A DNA stretch of 64,000 nt from Cryptosporidium bovis (GCA_009768925.2 VHIT02000046.1:40303-104302); one strand, 5' to 3'. Positions 1 to 10,700 are shown, counted from the stretch's first letter. A program made the numbers and translations. The notes: generated from the sequence alone by a model not told the origin.

Positions 1-348
1 TATTGCAATTATTACTAATAGCATTCCAATACTTAATACCGGCAATAATAAAATTTGGCGCCTGCTTGGTTGTGGGGGGGGTGAAGAGGGGGTTCGTTGG
101 CTGTTGATAGTATTGGTATTTAGTGAGAGATAGGGTTTTAAAATATTATGAGATGATAAAGGGAATGCAAATTTACGAGAAATAAAATAGAGCTAAGAAA
201 TAACTTTTTTCCCTTTTTTCTGGAATTTTTTAGTATATAAAAACACAAATATAAATATATAGAATAAGAATACAAAGGTTCGAACAGAATTCACCATCAC
301 TCTACTGAGATTTATTAACATCATTGTTCCCTTTTGCTACCCTAAAAA
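1..348. promoter_or_regulatory. Upstream region of signal peptide peptidase gene
   Basis: No coding region is visible here. An E2F-like TTTGGCGCC lies at about 54-62, and a run of eight G followed by a G/A-rich tract lies at about 73-92. The rest is A/T-rich leader sequence running into the ATG at 349. The regulatory role is inferred from the motif and position only. Confidence 0.4.
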
Positions 349-1578
349 ATGAATAGGTGTTTTTGTCACGATGGTCACTTTAGATTTGGGCTATGTTATG
401 TCGTTTTGGCAGTTCAAATGTTAATAACCTACTTCAGACCATTACCTATTATAGTTCAAATGTTAACATCAACTGTTTCCATCATATATATTGGGTCATT
501 TCTGTCTCTTTCGCAAACTGTGATTAATCCTATTACAGGTGAGAAGTGCAAAAGTACAGAGTCTTTAACTAGGAAAGACGCAATGTTATCTCCAGTTATA
601 GGCTCAGTTGCATTGTTTTCCCTCTATTTGGCATACCGTTTTTTACCAACATACTGGGTAAATCTTTTATTGACTTCTTATTTATTTATTATAGGAACGT
701 TCACATTAATGGAGACATTGATGCAATTTGTATCTATTGTGTTCTTTAAATGTGATAACATTACAAAAGAAACTAAATTTGTCTTATGCGATTCACACTT
801 CAAACTCGGTGGATATATTGAGAATCCTAACGACCCTAGAGGTTACGAAGTTAAAATAACAATACATCACATTTGGTCACTAGTTATAAGTCTAATTCTC
901 GGAATTGTTTGGGTTTTAACTGACTCTTGGATAATCCATAATATGTTTGCCATATCATTCTCAATACAAGCTATTTCGTTAATTTCCCTTGGAAACTTTA
1001 AAATTGGTGCGATATTGTTATGTGGTCTGTTTGTTTATGATATATTTTGGGTATTTGGAACAGATGTAATGGTCACAGTTGCAAAATCGTTTCATGGCCC
1101 AGCTAAGTTAATATTCCCGGTTTCTCTTAATCCATGGAAACAAAGTATTCTTGGTCTCGGTGACATTGTCATTCCAGGACTTTTTATTTCGCTCTGTTTG
1201 AGATTTGATCTCAGAGAGTTCTCAAGAACTCAAAAAAACGTATACAGCATGATTAAAAATTCACAGAATACCGCAACTTTCTTCACCGTTCTCATTTCTT
1301 ATTCACTAGGACTTATCACAACTGCATGTGTCATGCTATATTTTAAAGCTGCCCAACCCGCTTTGCTTTATTTGGTGCCATTTTGCTTGCTTGCCTTATT
1401 CGGGTCAGTATTATACAGAAACGAATATATTGACGCTTGGAACTACTCGGAGGAGGACAGCTCTGTTACGAGCGACTCCGATTCCAAAGTGAATCAATCC
1501 GGAAGCGAAGTTGAACTTACTGGTGACAACTCAAATGACTCACCGAAAACTGAGCTTAAACAAAGAAAAAAAAAGTAG
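349..1578 (+). CDS. SPP: Signal peptide peptidase (intramembrane aspartyl protease)
   Basis: A 409-residue multi-spanning membrane protein of the presenilin/SPP family (peptidase A22B). These proteins cut signal-peptide remnants and other type II membrane segments in the ER membrane. The two catalytic aspartates are visible as YDIFWVFG (Asp231) and GLGD (Asp272), and the family's PAL motif is at 337-339. About nine hydrophobic segments fill residues 12-355. The C-terminal tail is acidic and Ser-rich, ending in a run of basic residues (QRKKK) that could help ER retention. The length is slightly above that of typical SPP. The gene is a single exon with an ATG start and an A-rich upstream context. 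A PDI-like ER gene follows on the same strand. The identification is firm; substrates are unknown. Confidence 0.95.
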   Translation: MNRCFCHDGHFRFGLCYVVLAVQMLITYFRPLPIIVQMLTSTVSIIYIGSFLSLSQTVINPITGEKCKSTESLTRKDAMLSPVIGSVALFSLYLAYRFLPTYWVNLLLTSYLFIIGTFTLMETLMQFVSIVFFKCDNITKETKFVLCDSHFKLGGYIENPNDPRGYEVKITIHHIWSLVISLILGIVWVLTDSWIIHNMFAISFSIQAISLISLGNFKIGAILLCGLFVYDIFWVFGTDVMVTVAKSFHGPAKLIFPVSLNPWKQSILGLGDIVIPGLFISLCLRFDLREFSRTQKNVYSMIKNSQNTATFFTVLISYSLGLITTACVMLYFKAAQPALLYLVPFCLLALFGSVLYRNEYIDAWNYSEEDSSVTSDSDSKVNQSGSEVELTGDNSNDSPKTELKQRKKK

Positions 1579-1987
1579 CTTAAGATGGTCACCAATATTC
1601 GTCTTTCTCTTTAATTCGACTAAAGTGAAAACAATTGTCATGTCATGTTAGTGTTAAACTTCATTGTTATTAGCTATATATTTTTAGTAATTAATTTATG
1701 TTCAATTAATGAAATTCAAATGTTCACCCAAGCCTTTCTTTTATTTGGTATTTTGTGAATTACTGTCTGTGCATGCAAATTTTTTCCTGTTTTTTAGTGC
1801 TTTTGTTCCATTGCCAATTTTGGGGATAAAGCGAGGGCAATTATTATTAACTGGGTTTCCGGCAGTGAATAAAAGGAGATATAATTACTAAAAAGTAACA
1901 TTATTTGAATATTATAACTTTAATAGACATAAAAACTACAAAAAAACAAATACTTGAATTTAATCTCCTGTAACGCACTAGTAAAAA
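1579..1987. other. Spacer between SPP and PDI-like gene
   Basis: About 410 bases of A/T-rich sequence. A perfect TGCATGCA palindrome lies at 1770-1777, the site class bound by apicomplexan AP2 factors. A short 60-codon frame at 1709-1891 has no recognisable features and I do not call it a gene. Confidence 0.4.
1770..1777. promoter_or_regulatory. TGCATGCA palindrome
   Basis: A perfect 8-base palindrome 211 bases upstream of the PDI-like gene. It belongs to the AP2-type site class (see the finding on these sites). Confidence 0.4.
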
Positions 1988-3523
1988 ATGAAGATATGGA
2001 AACAAATTATTTCATTAACAGTACTTGTCCTGGTAAAGAATTTCACATATATCAAGTGTGGGGAAGAGAATGTCTATTCAAATGAAACTCATGAAAGCAC
2101 TTTTAACGAGGAGCGATTTGTAATTAACCTAACAGAGACTGAATACAATGAGGAAGTATTGAATGCAAACAGTGATATTGTTTGGTTCATTAAATATTTT
2201 GCACCTTGGTGTGGCCACTGCAGGAATTTAAATCCGGAAATAATAAAAGTGTCTGAATTCTTTAAAGACAACGATAAAATAAAAATAGCAAAAATTGATT
2301 GCACTAAAGAATCTAAACTGTGCAAAAAAAATAAAATTAATGGATATCCAACAATGAGACTTTATAATAAAGGAAAATATATAAAGCAGTACAAAAGTCC
2401 AAAGAGATCTCACATGGATATAATTAGATTTATAGAAAGAGGGATGCAGCCAGATGTAATAATTGTAGAAAACTCAAAACAATTAAGTGACTTAAGTTAT
2501 GATTTGGAATTATATCCCATATTTATAGTGTTATTTGACGACAGAAACCAACTAAACGAGTATGTTCCTTTATTGGAAGGAATTTCAAACAAAAACGATT
2601 TTGAAATCACTCTTTCAGTTACATATAACAATACAGTCAGAGAAGGATTAATTCTCTCTCATAAATCACTAAAACATAGCGAAGCAAAAGAGTGTTTAAA
2701 CCACCCATGTATGCTTGTTTTGGGAAAAGAAAACTATTCACCTATTGTGAGATTAAACAAAAACGTAGACTACGTTTTAAGCTATATACAACAATACAGG
2801 TTCCCATTTTTTGGAATTCCTTCGAAGTTAGACTTTATTGATTACCTCAACAGTGGCAATCTTATTGTAATTATTGGAATAAATGAGCAGGTACAAAGTC
2901 CGAGCAACAAAACAGAAATTATTGATCAACTTTATAATGTTGCCAAAAAAGTGCGAAACGACTTATTTTTGCCTGTAAAATTTGAAGAGAAAGATACTCC
3001 TCGTGGTATCATGTTCGCTATTATAGACTTCAATTCATATTCATCTTTATTTAGAGAATACGGAATAACTCACTTTAATTTTATGAAAGGATATGAAATT
3101 GTAATTGCAGATGGCCTTAAGTACTACTACAACAACCAAGAATATATGAGAACGGATATTCTATACGAAACGATCGAGCTCGTTATCAAACAGGACAAAA
3201 AAATACCCAAGCTAAAGGCGTATTCGATTTTCAGCATGAACTCAATTAGAAGATTCCTATATGAACTAAATACAGCAGTTAGCACCATATTCTACAAATC
3301 ATGGTATCACGCTATTGCCATCACAACTGTTGCAATACTGCTTGTTGCAGGAATTACAATATTTTTGTGTCTTTTGTTGTTCGGAGACACCGTTGAATCT
3401 TATTTACTGGATGATCTCATTGAAATGGACAAAGGTGTAGTGGCGCCAGGTCATTCTAAAAGCAGCATTGATAGTGTAATTAATGAAACAGATGATAATT
3501 CGGAACCAAAAAAGGAAAGGTAG
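1988..3523 (+). CDS. Membrane-anchored PDI-like thioredoxin-domain protein
   Basis: A 511-residue secretory-pathway protein. A hydrophobic signal peptide (about 5-22) precedes a thioredoxin domain with the classic PDI active site WCGHC (Cys75 and Cys78). A long middle region (about 160-430) has no motif I recognise but could hold inactive thioredoxin folds, as in PDI and TMX3-like proteins. A single transmembrane helix lies at about 442-466, followed by a 45-residue tail. The protein ends KKER, a KKXX-type dilysine signal for return to the ER. It probably acts as an ER oxidoreductase or disulfide isomerase with its catalytic domain in the lumen. It is a single exon with an ATG start and sits just downstream of SPP on the same strand. 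Confidence 0.85.
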   Translation: MKIWKQIISLTVLVLVKNFTYIKCGEENVYSNETHESTFNEERFVINLTETEYNEEVLNANSDIVWFIKYFAPWCGHCRNLNPEIIKVSEFFKDNDKIKIAKIDCTKESKLCKKNKINGYPTMRLYNKGKYIKQYKSPKRSHMDIIRFIERGMQPDVIIVENSKQLSDLSYDLELYPIFIVLFDDRNQLNEYVPLLEGISNKNDFEITLSVTYNNTVREGLILSHKSLKHSEAKECLNHPCMLVLGKENYSPIVRLNKNVDYVLSYIQQYRFPFFGIPSKLDFIDYLNSGNLIVIIGINEQVQSPSNKTEIIDQLYNVAKKVRNDLFLPVKFEEKDTPRGIMFAIIDFNSYSSLFREYGITHFNFMKGYEIVIADGLKYYYNNQEYMRTDILYETIELVIKQDKKIPKLKAYSIFSMNSIRRFLYELNTAVSTIFYKSWYHAIAITTVAILLVAGITIFLCLLLFGDTVESYLLDDLIEMDKGVVAPGHSKSSIDSVINETDDNSEPKKER

Positions 3524-3699
3524 ATGAAGTTGTAGATACTCCCTTAATTTTTGTTTTAGTACTTCTGATTTTAAACACTGGTTCACGCAAACATTTTTTA
3601 ATTTTTTACTGTTGAAAAGAGTAAATTTTGACATTTATTTGTAATTTCAGGAATGTCACTATTTTCATACCGTTGTATGTCTTCTTTTTTTAATTTACA

Positions 3700-4419
3700 A
3701 TGCCAGACGGTAAACACTCTAGCAATTTTGATCTAGAACAGAAAACCGTCCTTCCAATAGGCGACGACTACGAGTTCTTGGAGGACGCAAAAGAAGCAAT
3801 CGAATACCTAAAAGGCGTTAGAGAAGAGGCGAGTGGTGTTAAAACATCAATAGAAAAACGAGATGAAACTGAGACTTTTTCACATATTGAGAAGGGAACA
3901 CTATCTCTTTCCGGTGAATTTAGATATATACTTGAGTATGATATATCACAAAAAATCAAAAATATAAGAAGCGACCCCAACTATTCTGAGAGGAAAGGCG
4001 AGATCATTAAGTACATTAACTCTTTGAGAAGCAAGGTCTCAGATTTGACTGAAGTACTTCAAACAATTGACATTGTAACTAAATCTAACTGGGATGATAT
4101 CGTCAACTCTGACCAGACACCATGTGTCACATTCGGAAAATGGAATTCCTCAAATTGGTGTACGCTACTTGAATATTTTTCGGACAAAATTAAGGAACAA
4201 CCAGAATACTCGTTTTTAAACACAAAAGTGTTAAATTGGATCCTTTTGTCTCTGATTTCTATTCACTCTCTTGACTCTTATAATCCGAACGTCTCTTACA
4301 GTATGCAGGAGATAAAAAGATATTTGGAATCAACAAACTTCAAAAGTATACGGGATTCAGACTATTTTAGAATAGAAAGCATTACTATTATCATTAAATA
4401 TATATTTAATCAGCAATAA
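3700..4419 (+). CDS. Gemin2 (SIP1)-like SMN-complex protein
   Basis: 239 residues. I recognise it by pattern, not by a search. The N-terminal VLPIGDDY...EAIEYLKGVREEA (about 17-44) matches the Gemin2 signature of LPV plus acidic residues followed by EYLRRVRxEA. The C-terminal half has TLLEYFSDKI, then NWILLSLISIHSLDSYNP, and a final helix IESITIIIKYIFNQQ. This is the same order as Gemin2's VLEYLSNW, RWLYALLACLEKP and NLLICLVSRYFDQ segments. Gemin2 binds Sm proteins and helps load them on snRNAs. The presence of U1-70K in the same window fits a working spliceosome. Single exon, ATG start. The alternative is an unrelated helical protein. Confidence 0.72.
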   Translation: MPDGKHSSNFDLEQKTVLPIGDDYEFLEDAKEAIEYLKGVREEASGVKTSIEKRDETETFSHIEKGTLSLSGEFRYILEYDISQKIKNIRSDPNYSERKGEIIKYINSLRSKVSDLTEVLQTIDIVTKSNWDDIVNSDQTPCVTFGKWNSSNWCTLLEYFSDKIKEQPEYSFLNTKVLNWILLSLISIHSLDSYNPNVSYSMQEIKRYLESTNFKSIRDSDYFRIESITIIIKYIFNQQ

Positions 4420-4621
4420 AGCAATAGTGTGTATTTCACCACACTTAAACTTGGAGTGTTGCCAATTAACGGGTATACTGCTCGAACTCCTTCATTCATT
4501 AGCTAGATATTGCCACCTTCTTTTTAAGTTAACTTATACATTTTGCATGTGACTATATCGATTAAAATCAAGTATTTAAATTTAAAGCCACTTTTTGTTT
4601 GCGGTTTCTACCATACAAAAA

Positions 4622-4630
4622 GCGCCAAAA
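4622..4630. promoter_or_regulatory. E2F-like GCGCCAAAA site upstream of GET4
   Basis: GCGCCAAAA (TTTTGGCGC on the minus strand) lies about 85 bases before the GET4 ATG. It resembles the E2F/DP half-site that recurs in this window. Functional status is inferred. Confidence 0.35.
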
Positions 4631-4713
4631 GCTTTGTTTTTCTTGTTCACTGCTAATGTGCTATGTGAATAATTTACAATTATAATTATCTAAGTTTGTT
4701 GAACTTGAATAAA

Positions 4714-5613
4714 ATGGAAAAAATCTGGGAGTTAGCCAAGTCAGAATTGAAAAATGGAAATAGTTACGAGGCATCCGAAATTCTAACGAAAAAGTTATCA
4801 GAGCTAAATACCCCTGATTCTATTTACTTTGGAATTGAGAAAGCAAAAGCCTTTTTAGAGTATGGTTTAAATGATACGGCGTGCAATGTTTCTATATTTT
4901 TTATTAAAAAGGCAAGAAAAGGAAAACTAGCACTAAAGGCCTGCACTTTTGATGACATAATGGATGTTTTGATTGAAAATAAAACATTTCCTGAGAAGGA
5001 CAAACTTATTGAGAATGCATTATCATGGTGTCTTGACGACGAAGAAAGATCAAAAGACAAAATTTTGAAATTAAGTTACTGGTCTTCAAAGTACTACTTT
5101 GATACTGGCAATTATCCAAGAGCACAATTTTTTGCATTTTACACAGAGGATGCCGTTTTATATTCGAAAATTATTTACGAATGGACAAAACTGGGATATA
5201 GCTCAGAAAAAGAGCTTTTTCTCCTTAGAGCAGTTCTTTCCTTACTGTCTATTGGTAAATTAGAATTTGCCAATGAACTTTATGATAAATATTGTGACTT
5301 GGTTGAAAGTAAACCTTCCCCAGAATGGACTCATGGTTCGGCACCTTCAGCGGTTATGCTAGCCTACTATTTTATTCGTGCATGTGATGGTTCGGACAAT
5401 AACATGTCTTTCTCTATATTCACTTCGTTAATTAATGATTATCCCCACATCATTCAGATTGATAAGACATTCTCTGATTTTATTAGGGATATAAAGGAAC
5501 GCTATTTTCCCGGGAAAATATTTCCAAATGTAAAAGACTCCATTTCAGACTCCAACAGCATATCCGATTCTACTGAACCACGTTTTAAGGTCAAGAAGAC
5601 AGTGCAGGAATGA
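4714..5613 (+). CDS. GET4: GET4 (TRC35) tail-anchored protein targeting factor
   Basis: 299 residues starting at the ATG at 4714; an upstream in-frame TTG at 4696 is not a plausible start. The protein is an all-helical repeat protein. Diagnostic GET4 stretches are LLRAVLSLLSIGKLEFANELYDKYC (quoted in part; about 170-194), where relatives have LRAVLQYL...ANELFD, and FSDFIRDIKERYFPG near the end, where relatives have FNEYLDKIGQIYFG. GET4 works with GET5/Ubl4 and SGT2 to hand tail-anchored membrane proteins to the GET3 ATPase. The last 35 residues are Ser/Asp-rich and less conserved. Single exon. The length is close to that of other GET4 proteins. Confidence 0.88.
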   Translation: MEKIWELAKSELKNGNSYEASEILTKKLSELNTPDSIYFGIEKAKAFLEYGLNDTACNVSIFFIKKARKGKLALKACTFDDIMDVLIENKTFPEKDKLIENALSWCLDDEERSKDKILKLSYWSSKYYFDTGNYPRAQFFAFYTEDAVLYSKIIYEWTKLGYSSEKELFLLRAVLSLLSIGKLEFANELYDKYCDLVESKPSPEWTHGSAPSAVMLAYYFIRACDGSDNNMSFSIFTSLINDYPHIIQIDKTFSDFIRDIKERYFPGKIFPNVKDSISDSNSISDSTEPRFKVKKTVQE

Positions 5614-6989
5614 AAGTAACAAACAGTTTTACCTATTGCTTTCGTACGTTTGTTCCTCTTTGAAGATTAAGGTGCCTGGGAGAGGAAGATAACAATTGAG
5701 TCAGAATAAAGTGGATTAACAACTAATTTAGCTATAAAAAGTTGACTCACTACCTTGTTTGTCTGTTTATTTCGTGCAAAAATTCAGAAATACAGACCGT
5801 TTCTAATCATACCACAACAGTGGTTTGTCATAAGCAGAACTGGCTAATACGGTCTTTTTTTCATCATAAGGATTTGCACTTTAGGAATTACCAATGTATC
5901 TACATTATAGCTATTTTGATGAATTAAGTTGAAATAAGACAAATTCAACTCAATCACTCAAAACTGCTTCTACCTTAATATCTACTAAAAATAATGTTTC
6001 TATTTTAATTGTCGAATATATTGTATTTCGAGCAACTTAGCATTCGTTTTCTAAGGATAAAAGTTCAGTGTAAGTAGGTATCATCACTTGCAGTAAGAGC
6101 CCAATGCTTGAAATTCAAGCAACATCACTACTATTTAGTCCCTAGAAAATAGCTCAATAATTGTTGCTAGACTGCTAATAAATCAACTTTGCGTACTATC
6201 CAGAGATATGTATTTATTTACACAATATAGTAATCGCAGCTCTAAAGTTCTTGTTTTCCTTACCGACAATCACCACAAGGCCTTTGCAATACCAAATTAT
6301 GCACTTCAAAGCATTTTCTCTTTGTAAAATCGGAGTAAATACATGTTATAAACAACCAAAAATATTAATGTCATTAAAAATAGCGAAAACCAGCGTTAAC
6401 ACGCCGGCCAAACGGAACAAAAGACAGAGAGCCAATTGAGTGCATTTTTGCCTTTTATGCATTTAAACATACAGTATCAACTAAAATAGTATGTAATTAT
6501 ACCCCATTGCACACTTGATTAGAGAAGATAAATCAAACTGAAGGTTGTACACAAGTTAAGTCGAACAGTTATATATATAACTGCGAGAAACAAACCCTCA
6601 ATCTCCATTAAAATTCTGTGGCATATCAAATCATAGCACTCGCCTGCAATTATTAAAATAAAACTCTTGTAAAACCGGAAACAAATAAGAAATCTCAGGA
6701 CAACAGTCAACTCTTATTCCACCATTTCTTTCAACTCCTATAAGTCTGACTCTATGACACTGAAGTAAACAACGAATCAACCGTCCCCATCCTTAAATAT
6801 AAGACGCCTTCAAAACCCTTTCCTCAGGTGGGACAAATGTAGACACCGTGGGTAGGCCCCTTCCACTGAACACCATAGATATCCCGCGGCAAAAATTACC
6901 ATAAACCAATGCCAAAAAGGCCGGCACCAGCCTCCGTGCCAACAGAGGCTCAGACGGCGCTCACCCACCGGCTCACCGGGGCGGAAACG
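5614..6989. other. Long spacer upstream of tRNA-Val with GC-rich island
   Basis: Nearly 1.4 kb without a credible protein gene; three frames of about 60 codons are present and none shows coding character. From about 6,780 the sequence becomes markedly richer in G and C than the surroundings and contains several short inverted repeats; see the separate entry for that island. Confidence 0.5.
6780..6989 (-). ncRNA. Possible structured non-coding RNA beside tRNA-Val
   Basis: This island is conspicuously GC-rich inside an AT-rich spacer and directly abuts the 3' side of the tRNA-Val gene. Visible pairings include AGCCTC (6929-6934) with GAGGCT (6945-6950), GGCAC (6923-6927) with GTGCC (6936-6940) as an alternative, CCGG (6968-6971) with CCGG (6976-6979), and GGTG (6827-6830) with CACC (6844-6847). 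Read on the minus strand it contains AATTTTTG, which resembles an Sm-binding site, at about 6890-6897, preceded by GGCATTGG. I compared it from memory with U1, U2, U4, U5, U6, SRP, RNase P and RNase MRP RNAs and could not place it. The strand is assumed from the Sm-like motif and from the tRNA. It may instead be a tRNA-linked promoter or chromatin element. Confidence 0.35.
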
Positions 6990-7062
6990 TACGGGTTACG
7001 AGGATCGAACTCGTGATCTCTCGCGTGTTAGGCGAGCGTCATAGCCACTAGACCAAACCCGC
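6990..7062 (-). tRNA. tRNA-Val (anticodon AAC)
   Basis: A complete 73-nt cloverleaf is readable on the minus strand. The acceptor stem is GCGGGTT paired with AACCCGT, with a terminal G-U pair. The D arm is GTC/GAC. The anticodon stem CTCGC/GCGAG encloses loop CTAACAC, giving anticodon AAC (Val). The T stem ACGAG/CTCGT encloses TTCGATC, and the discriminator base is A. Internal A box (TGGTCTAGTGG) and B box (GTTCGATCCTC) promoter elements are present. No intron and no encoded CCA are present. A T5 run on the transcribed strand, a plausible pol III stop, occurs only about 70 bases downstream. Confidence 0.95.
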
Positions 7063-7750
7063 TACGGAGGTGGGTCCCCAGATACAAGCCAATATTATTG
7101 AAGTATCGTTGTCTGCTTGAATAAATTGGCTTCTCTGTAGAAGAAAAAACAAACTAAAAAAGGTTCCAACATCATATTAATCTGTACTTATGCACATGCA
7201 AATTTGTACACTATGTGAATTTGTTTGTGTAATAAGCATTGTTTTAAAGACTGACATTTTTGCTAAATGGAAAATATAAGGTTTTTGCACATTAAAACGC
7301 ACAAACTCTCCTTAAAAGTGCTAAATCAGTTTTAAGAATAACCTAATTTCGGTTTATGGCGAATAATTTCTTTTTCTTAAATTTCCGTACAAGTAAAAAA
7401 TTTGGGCGGTAAAATGGATTCTGCATTTTTGCAGTATAAAAAGATTAAGGCATTACTTATCACTCCCCACAGACTGGTTAAAAATAATCCATAATCACTC
7501 GAAAAATAATAAATTTTTTTTTGAATAGTTTATAATGGCAGGAAAATAATTTTTCATCAAACTTAGTGCAAATCTTGATTTAAATAATACATTAACAATA
7601 AAAGTGAGTCACTTGGAAATAATTAACACTAAAGTGTGAAACTGAATAATAGTTGAATATTTTTTATATGTAAAAGCAAGTATATATTTTAGGTAAACAA
7701 GTGTGATTTAAATTTAGTATTGAGTCCAGTAAACAGTCTAGCAAAATATT
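7063..7750. promoter_or_regulatory. Upstream region of debranching enzyme gene
   Basis: About 690 bases of A/T-rich DNA lie between the tRNA and the debranching enzyme. A TTTGGGCGGTAAAA element at about 7401-7414 resembles an E2F half-site. No other feature is visible. Confidence 0.35.
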
Positions 7751-10700
7751 ATGTCATCAATAGTAACATCTCTAAGCTTTAGAAATCAGGGTAAGTCAAA
7801 TGATAAGAAGGGTGATAATGTTGCAAAAATAGTGAATAATTCGAAAAATGACATGGCTGGAACAATTAAGTTATCTCAAGACTGTACATCTCCTAGTTTA
7901 AATATGGAAGGAAAGGAGGTCAGTTTTAAAAAAGGGTGTGCCCTTACGGAAACAAAAACATTGGACTCTTTAAAAAGAAATGAGTTTGGTCCAATTAATT
8001 CAAATTGGTTTGGAGAGTTTAACAAGGATGGTTCTATTTCATGTATAGGGAATAATGGCAACATTAGAATATTGTCTGGTGATATTGTTTTGTTAAAACT
8101 TTACAATGGTTTAATAAGAGGAACGAATTTTTCATTAAAAATGGAATTATTTTCGGGAGAATGTAATTTAATATGCCCAACATATAGTGATTCATTTGGA
8201 AATCATTATTGGGCAGTTGAAATGGAGCATCCAGGATCAGTAAAAATATCAATTCAGGTGACAGAGAAATTTGTTGATGACTATAAAAGTCTTGAAGAAT
8301 TAAATAATTGTCTGAAATGCAATTTTATAATCGTGGAACCTAGACTTTATATAAACGATGTATTTTTGCCTAGTTCTGGTATATGTATGCAAACTTTACT
8401 AAGTCAATGTTTGGGTAATATTAAAAATTGGAAAAGAAGATTGGAGATTACATCTAAATTAAATTATAATATGGTTCACTTTACCCCTTTACAGACATTT
8501 GGTCAGTCTGGTTCATGTTATTCAATTGCAAATCAGAATGAGATATCATCTATGTTTTTCGACTGTGAAGACGAAATAAGTGAAAAAGATGACAAAAACA
8601 CAAAAATTATAAATATGGAATACACAAAAAAAGAGAAATATGAATATTTGAAAAAAGTCATTCATGAATTGGAAAGAGATTACAGAATCTTATCTACATG
8701 CGATATTGTGTTAAATCACTCTGCCGATAATTCGCCTTGGTTGGTAGATCATCCAGAGTCTGGTTATTATATAGAAAACTCTCCACATCTAAAAGCAGCC
8801 GTAGAGTTGGACCTAAGGCTCCAGGAGTTTTCAAAAGACATTGTAAATGGAAAATACGCAAATAAATATGGAGTTAGTAGGAACATAACAACAATCAATC
8901 ATGTTGATTCGTTGATTAAGTGCTTAAAAGATGAAGTACTGATCCCATTTAATATGAGAGAATACTTTGAATTGAATAAAAACGAGATTATTTCAAATTT
9001 AAATGATTCCGGAAGTGAAACAAAAAGCGATGACATTTTGGATGACATCATCGAAAAAATTGAAATAGATGGAGAATCTTCTCTTGAGAGTAAGCTTTAT
9101 AATGTAATAATCCACTTCACATGTAGAGAAAGAGGCAAGAAAATTTCTGTTCCAAGTTATGTTTTCAGAAAAATAGGGATTGAACAAGTTGGAACTGACA
9201 TTATGGAGGTACTTGACAAAATACAAAATAGACTATATAGTTTTGCGGATAATATTGTGGATAACATTTGTGATTCGGTTAGAGGTTTGATCGTTTGGGA
9301 AAGAGTTGAGTGTAACAAAGGCCCAATAGGACTTAATCATTGGGAGGCCTTGACTCCGAGATATTTTACTCCAATAAAAGATAGAAATGGAAAAATGCAG
9401 TATTTGGCTAATAATGGTTGGGTTATGGGTTGGAATGCAAAAAAGGATTTTGCCTCTTCGGGGAGCTTTGTTTATCTTAAAAGAGACCTAATTGTTTGGT
9501 CAGACTGCGTTAAATTAAGATACGGAAGAAAGGAATCAGATTCACCTTTTTTATGGAAATGGATGGCCGAGTATTGCAGAAGTGTTGCTGAGATATTCCA
9601 CGGAATTAGATTGGATAACTGTCATTCAACTCCGTTACATGTTGCTAAGTATATGCTGAGAGAATGCAGAAAGGTGAGACCAAACATTTGGGTTTACGCC
9701 GAACTATTCACTGGTGACTATCAAGTTGACTTAGAATTCGAAAGGGTTTTGGGATTAAATGCGTTGATTAGAGAAGCAATGAGATCGGAGACCCCAGGGT
9801 CTCTTGGTTATTCTGTAAGTAATTATAGCACTGCCCCAATAGGTGGTTTGGCAACAATACCTTCAATGTTTCAAGAAGTAAATATCGATAAAAATAAGGA
9901 GAATTACGATACTAATTTGCCTGTAGTAGATGGCCTTAAACCACTTAAGAAATTCTCCTGTCCTGCTATATTCTTCGATTGTACTCATGACAACGAGACA
10001 CCATGTGAAATTAGAACTCCAATCGACACTCTACCAACAGCAGCTTTGGTTGCTTCAGCGAACTGCGCCTTGGGTTCAACAAGAGGATTTGACGAACTTG
10101 TACCACACAACATTAGTGTTGTTTCTGAAAGAAGACTTTACCAAAACTATATTTTGAATCTAAATGGTGATGGTTTAGTATCACCTAAAAACGGGGATAA
10201 CGACAAGAATATAAGCTTAAGATCTCGTTCAAATAGTTTGGGACCTTTTAAAAGATTAGCAAGTAATTACTTGTCTGAATTATCAACCATAAACTGGAGC
10301 GGTGTTGGTAATTCAACAAACAATACGAACATATCAACTGAAATTACCATAGAATGGAGGCATCCTGCTACAAATGTTGAAATACGTGGTGATTGGGATA
10401 ATTGGAAAAATGGGATTCAATTGAAGAAACATCCAAATGGAAATTTCATGACTAAATTGTATATCAAGTTTGGAAAAAATGATCGTGAAGACTCTTGTTT
10501 AATAAATGGTGAGGACAGATCCGTAAATGTAATATTTCCAACAAATAATCGTCTGCAGTTTGAATATAAATACATAGTCGATGGTAATTGGGTTCACGAC
10601 CCTAATTTGCCCTATTCATCTGATGACAATGGGAATATAAATAATATTATTACATTACTCAAAAGACAGAGATCAATAGCCTCCTTATCCAAATGGAAAC

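Noticed and set aside
1709-1891. 60-codon frame between SPP and the PDI-like gene
   Set aside because: Short, no motif, lies in a likely UTR and promoter region.
4696-4713. Upstream TTG start of GET4, and similar TTG/GTG starts at 16672, 17625, 30574, 30953, 47047, 53530 and 54621
   Set aside because: Nuclear genes of this kind start at ATG; ATG starts just inside, or an upstream exon for the Sec20-like gene, fit the families or signal peptides better.
6780-6989. Assignment of the GC island as U4, SRP, RNase P or RNase MRP RNA
   Set aside because: Only short resemblances (GGCATTGG and AATTTTTG) were found; the diagnostic conserved cores of each RNA were not present.
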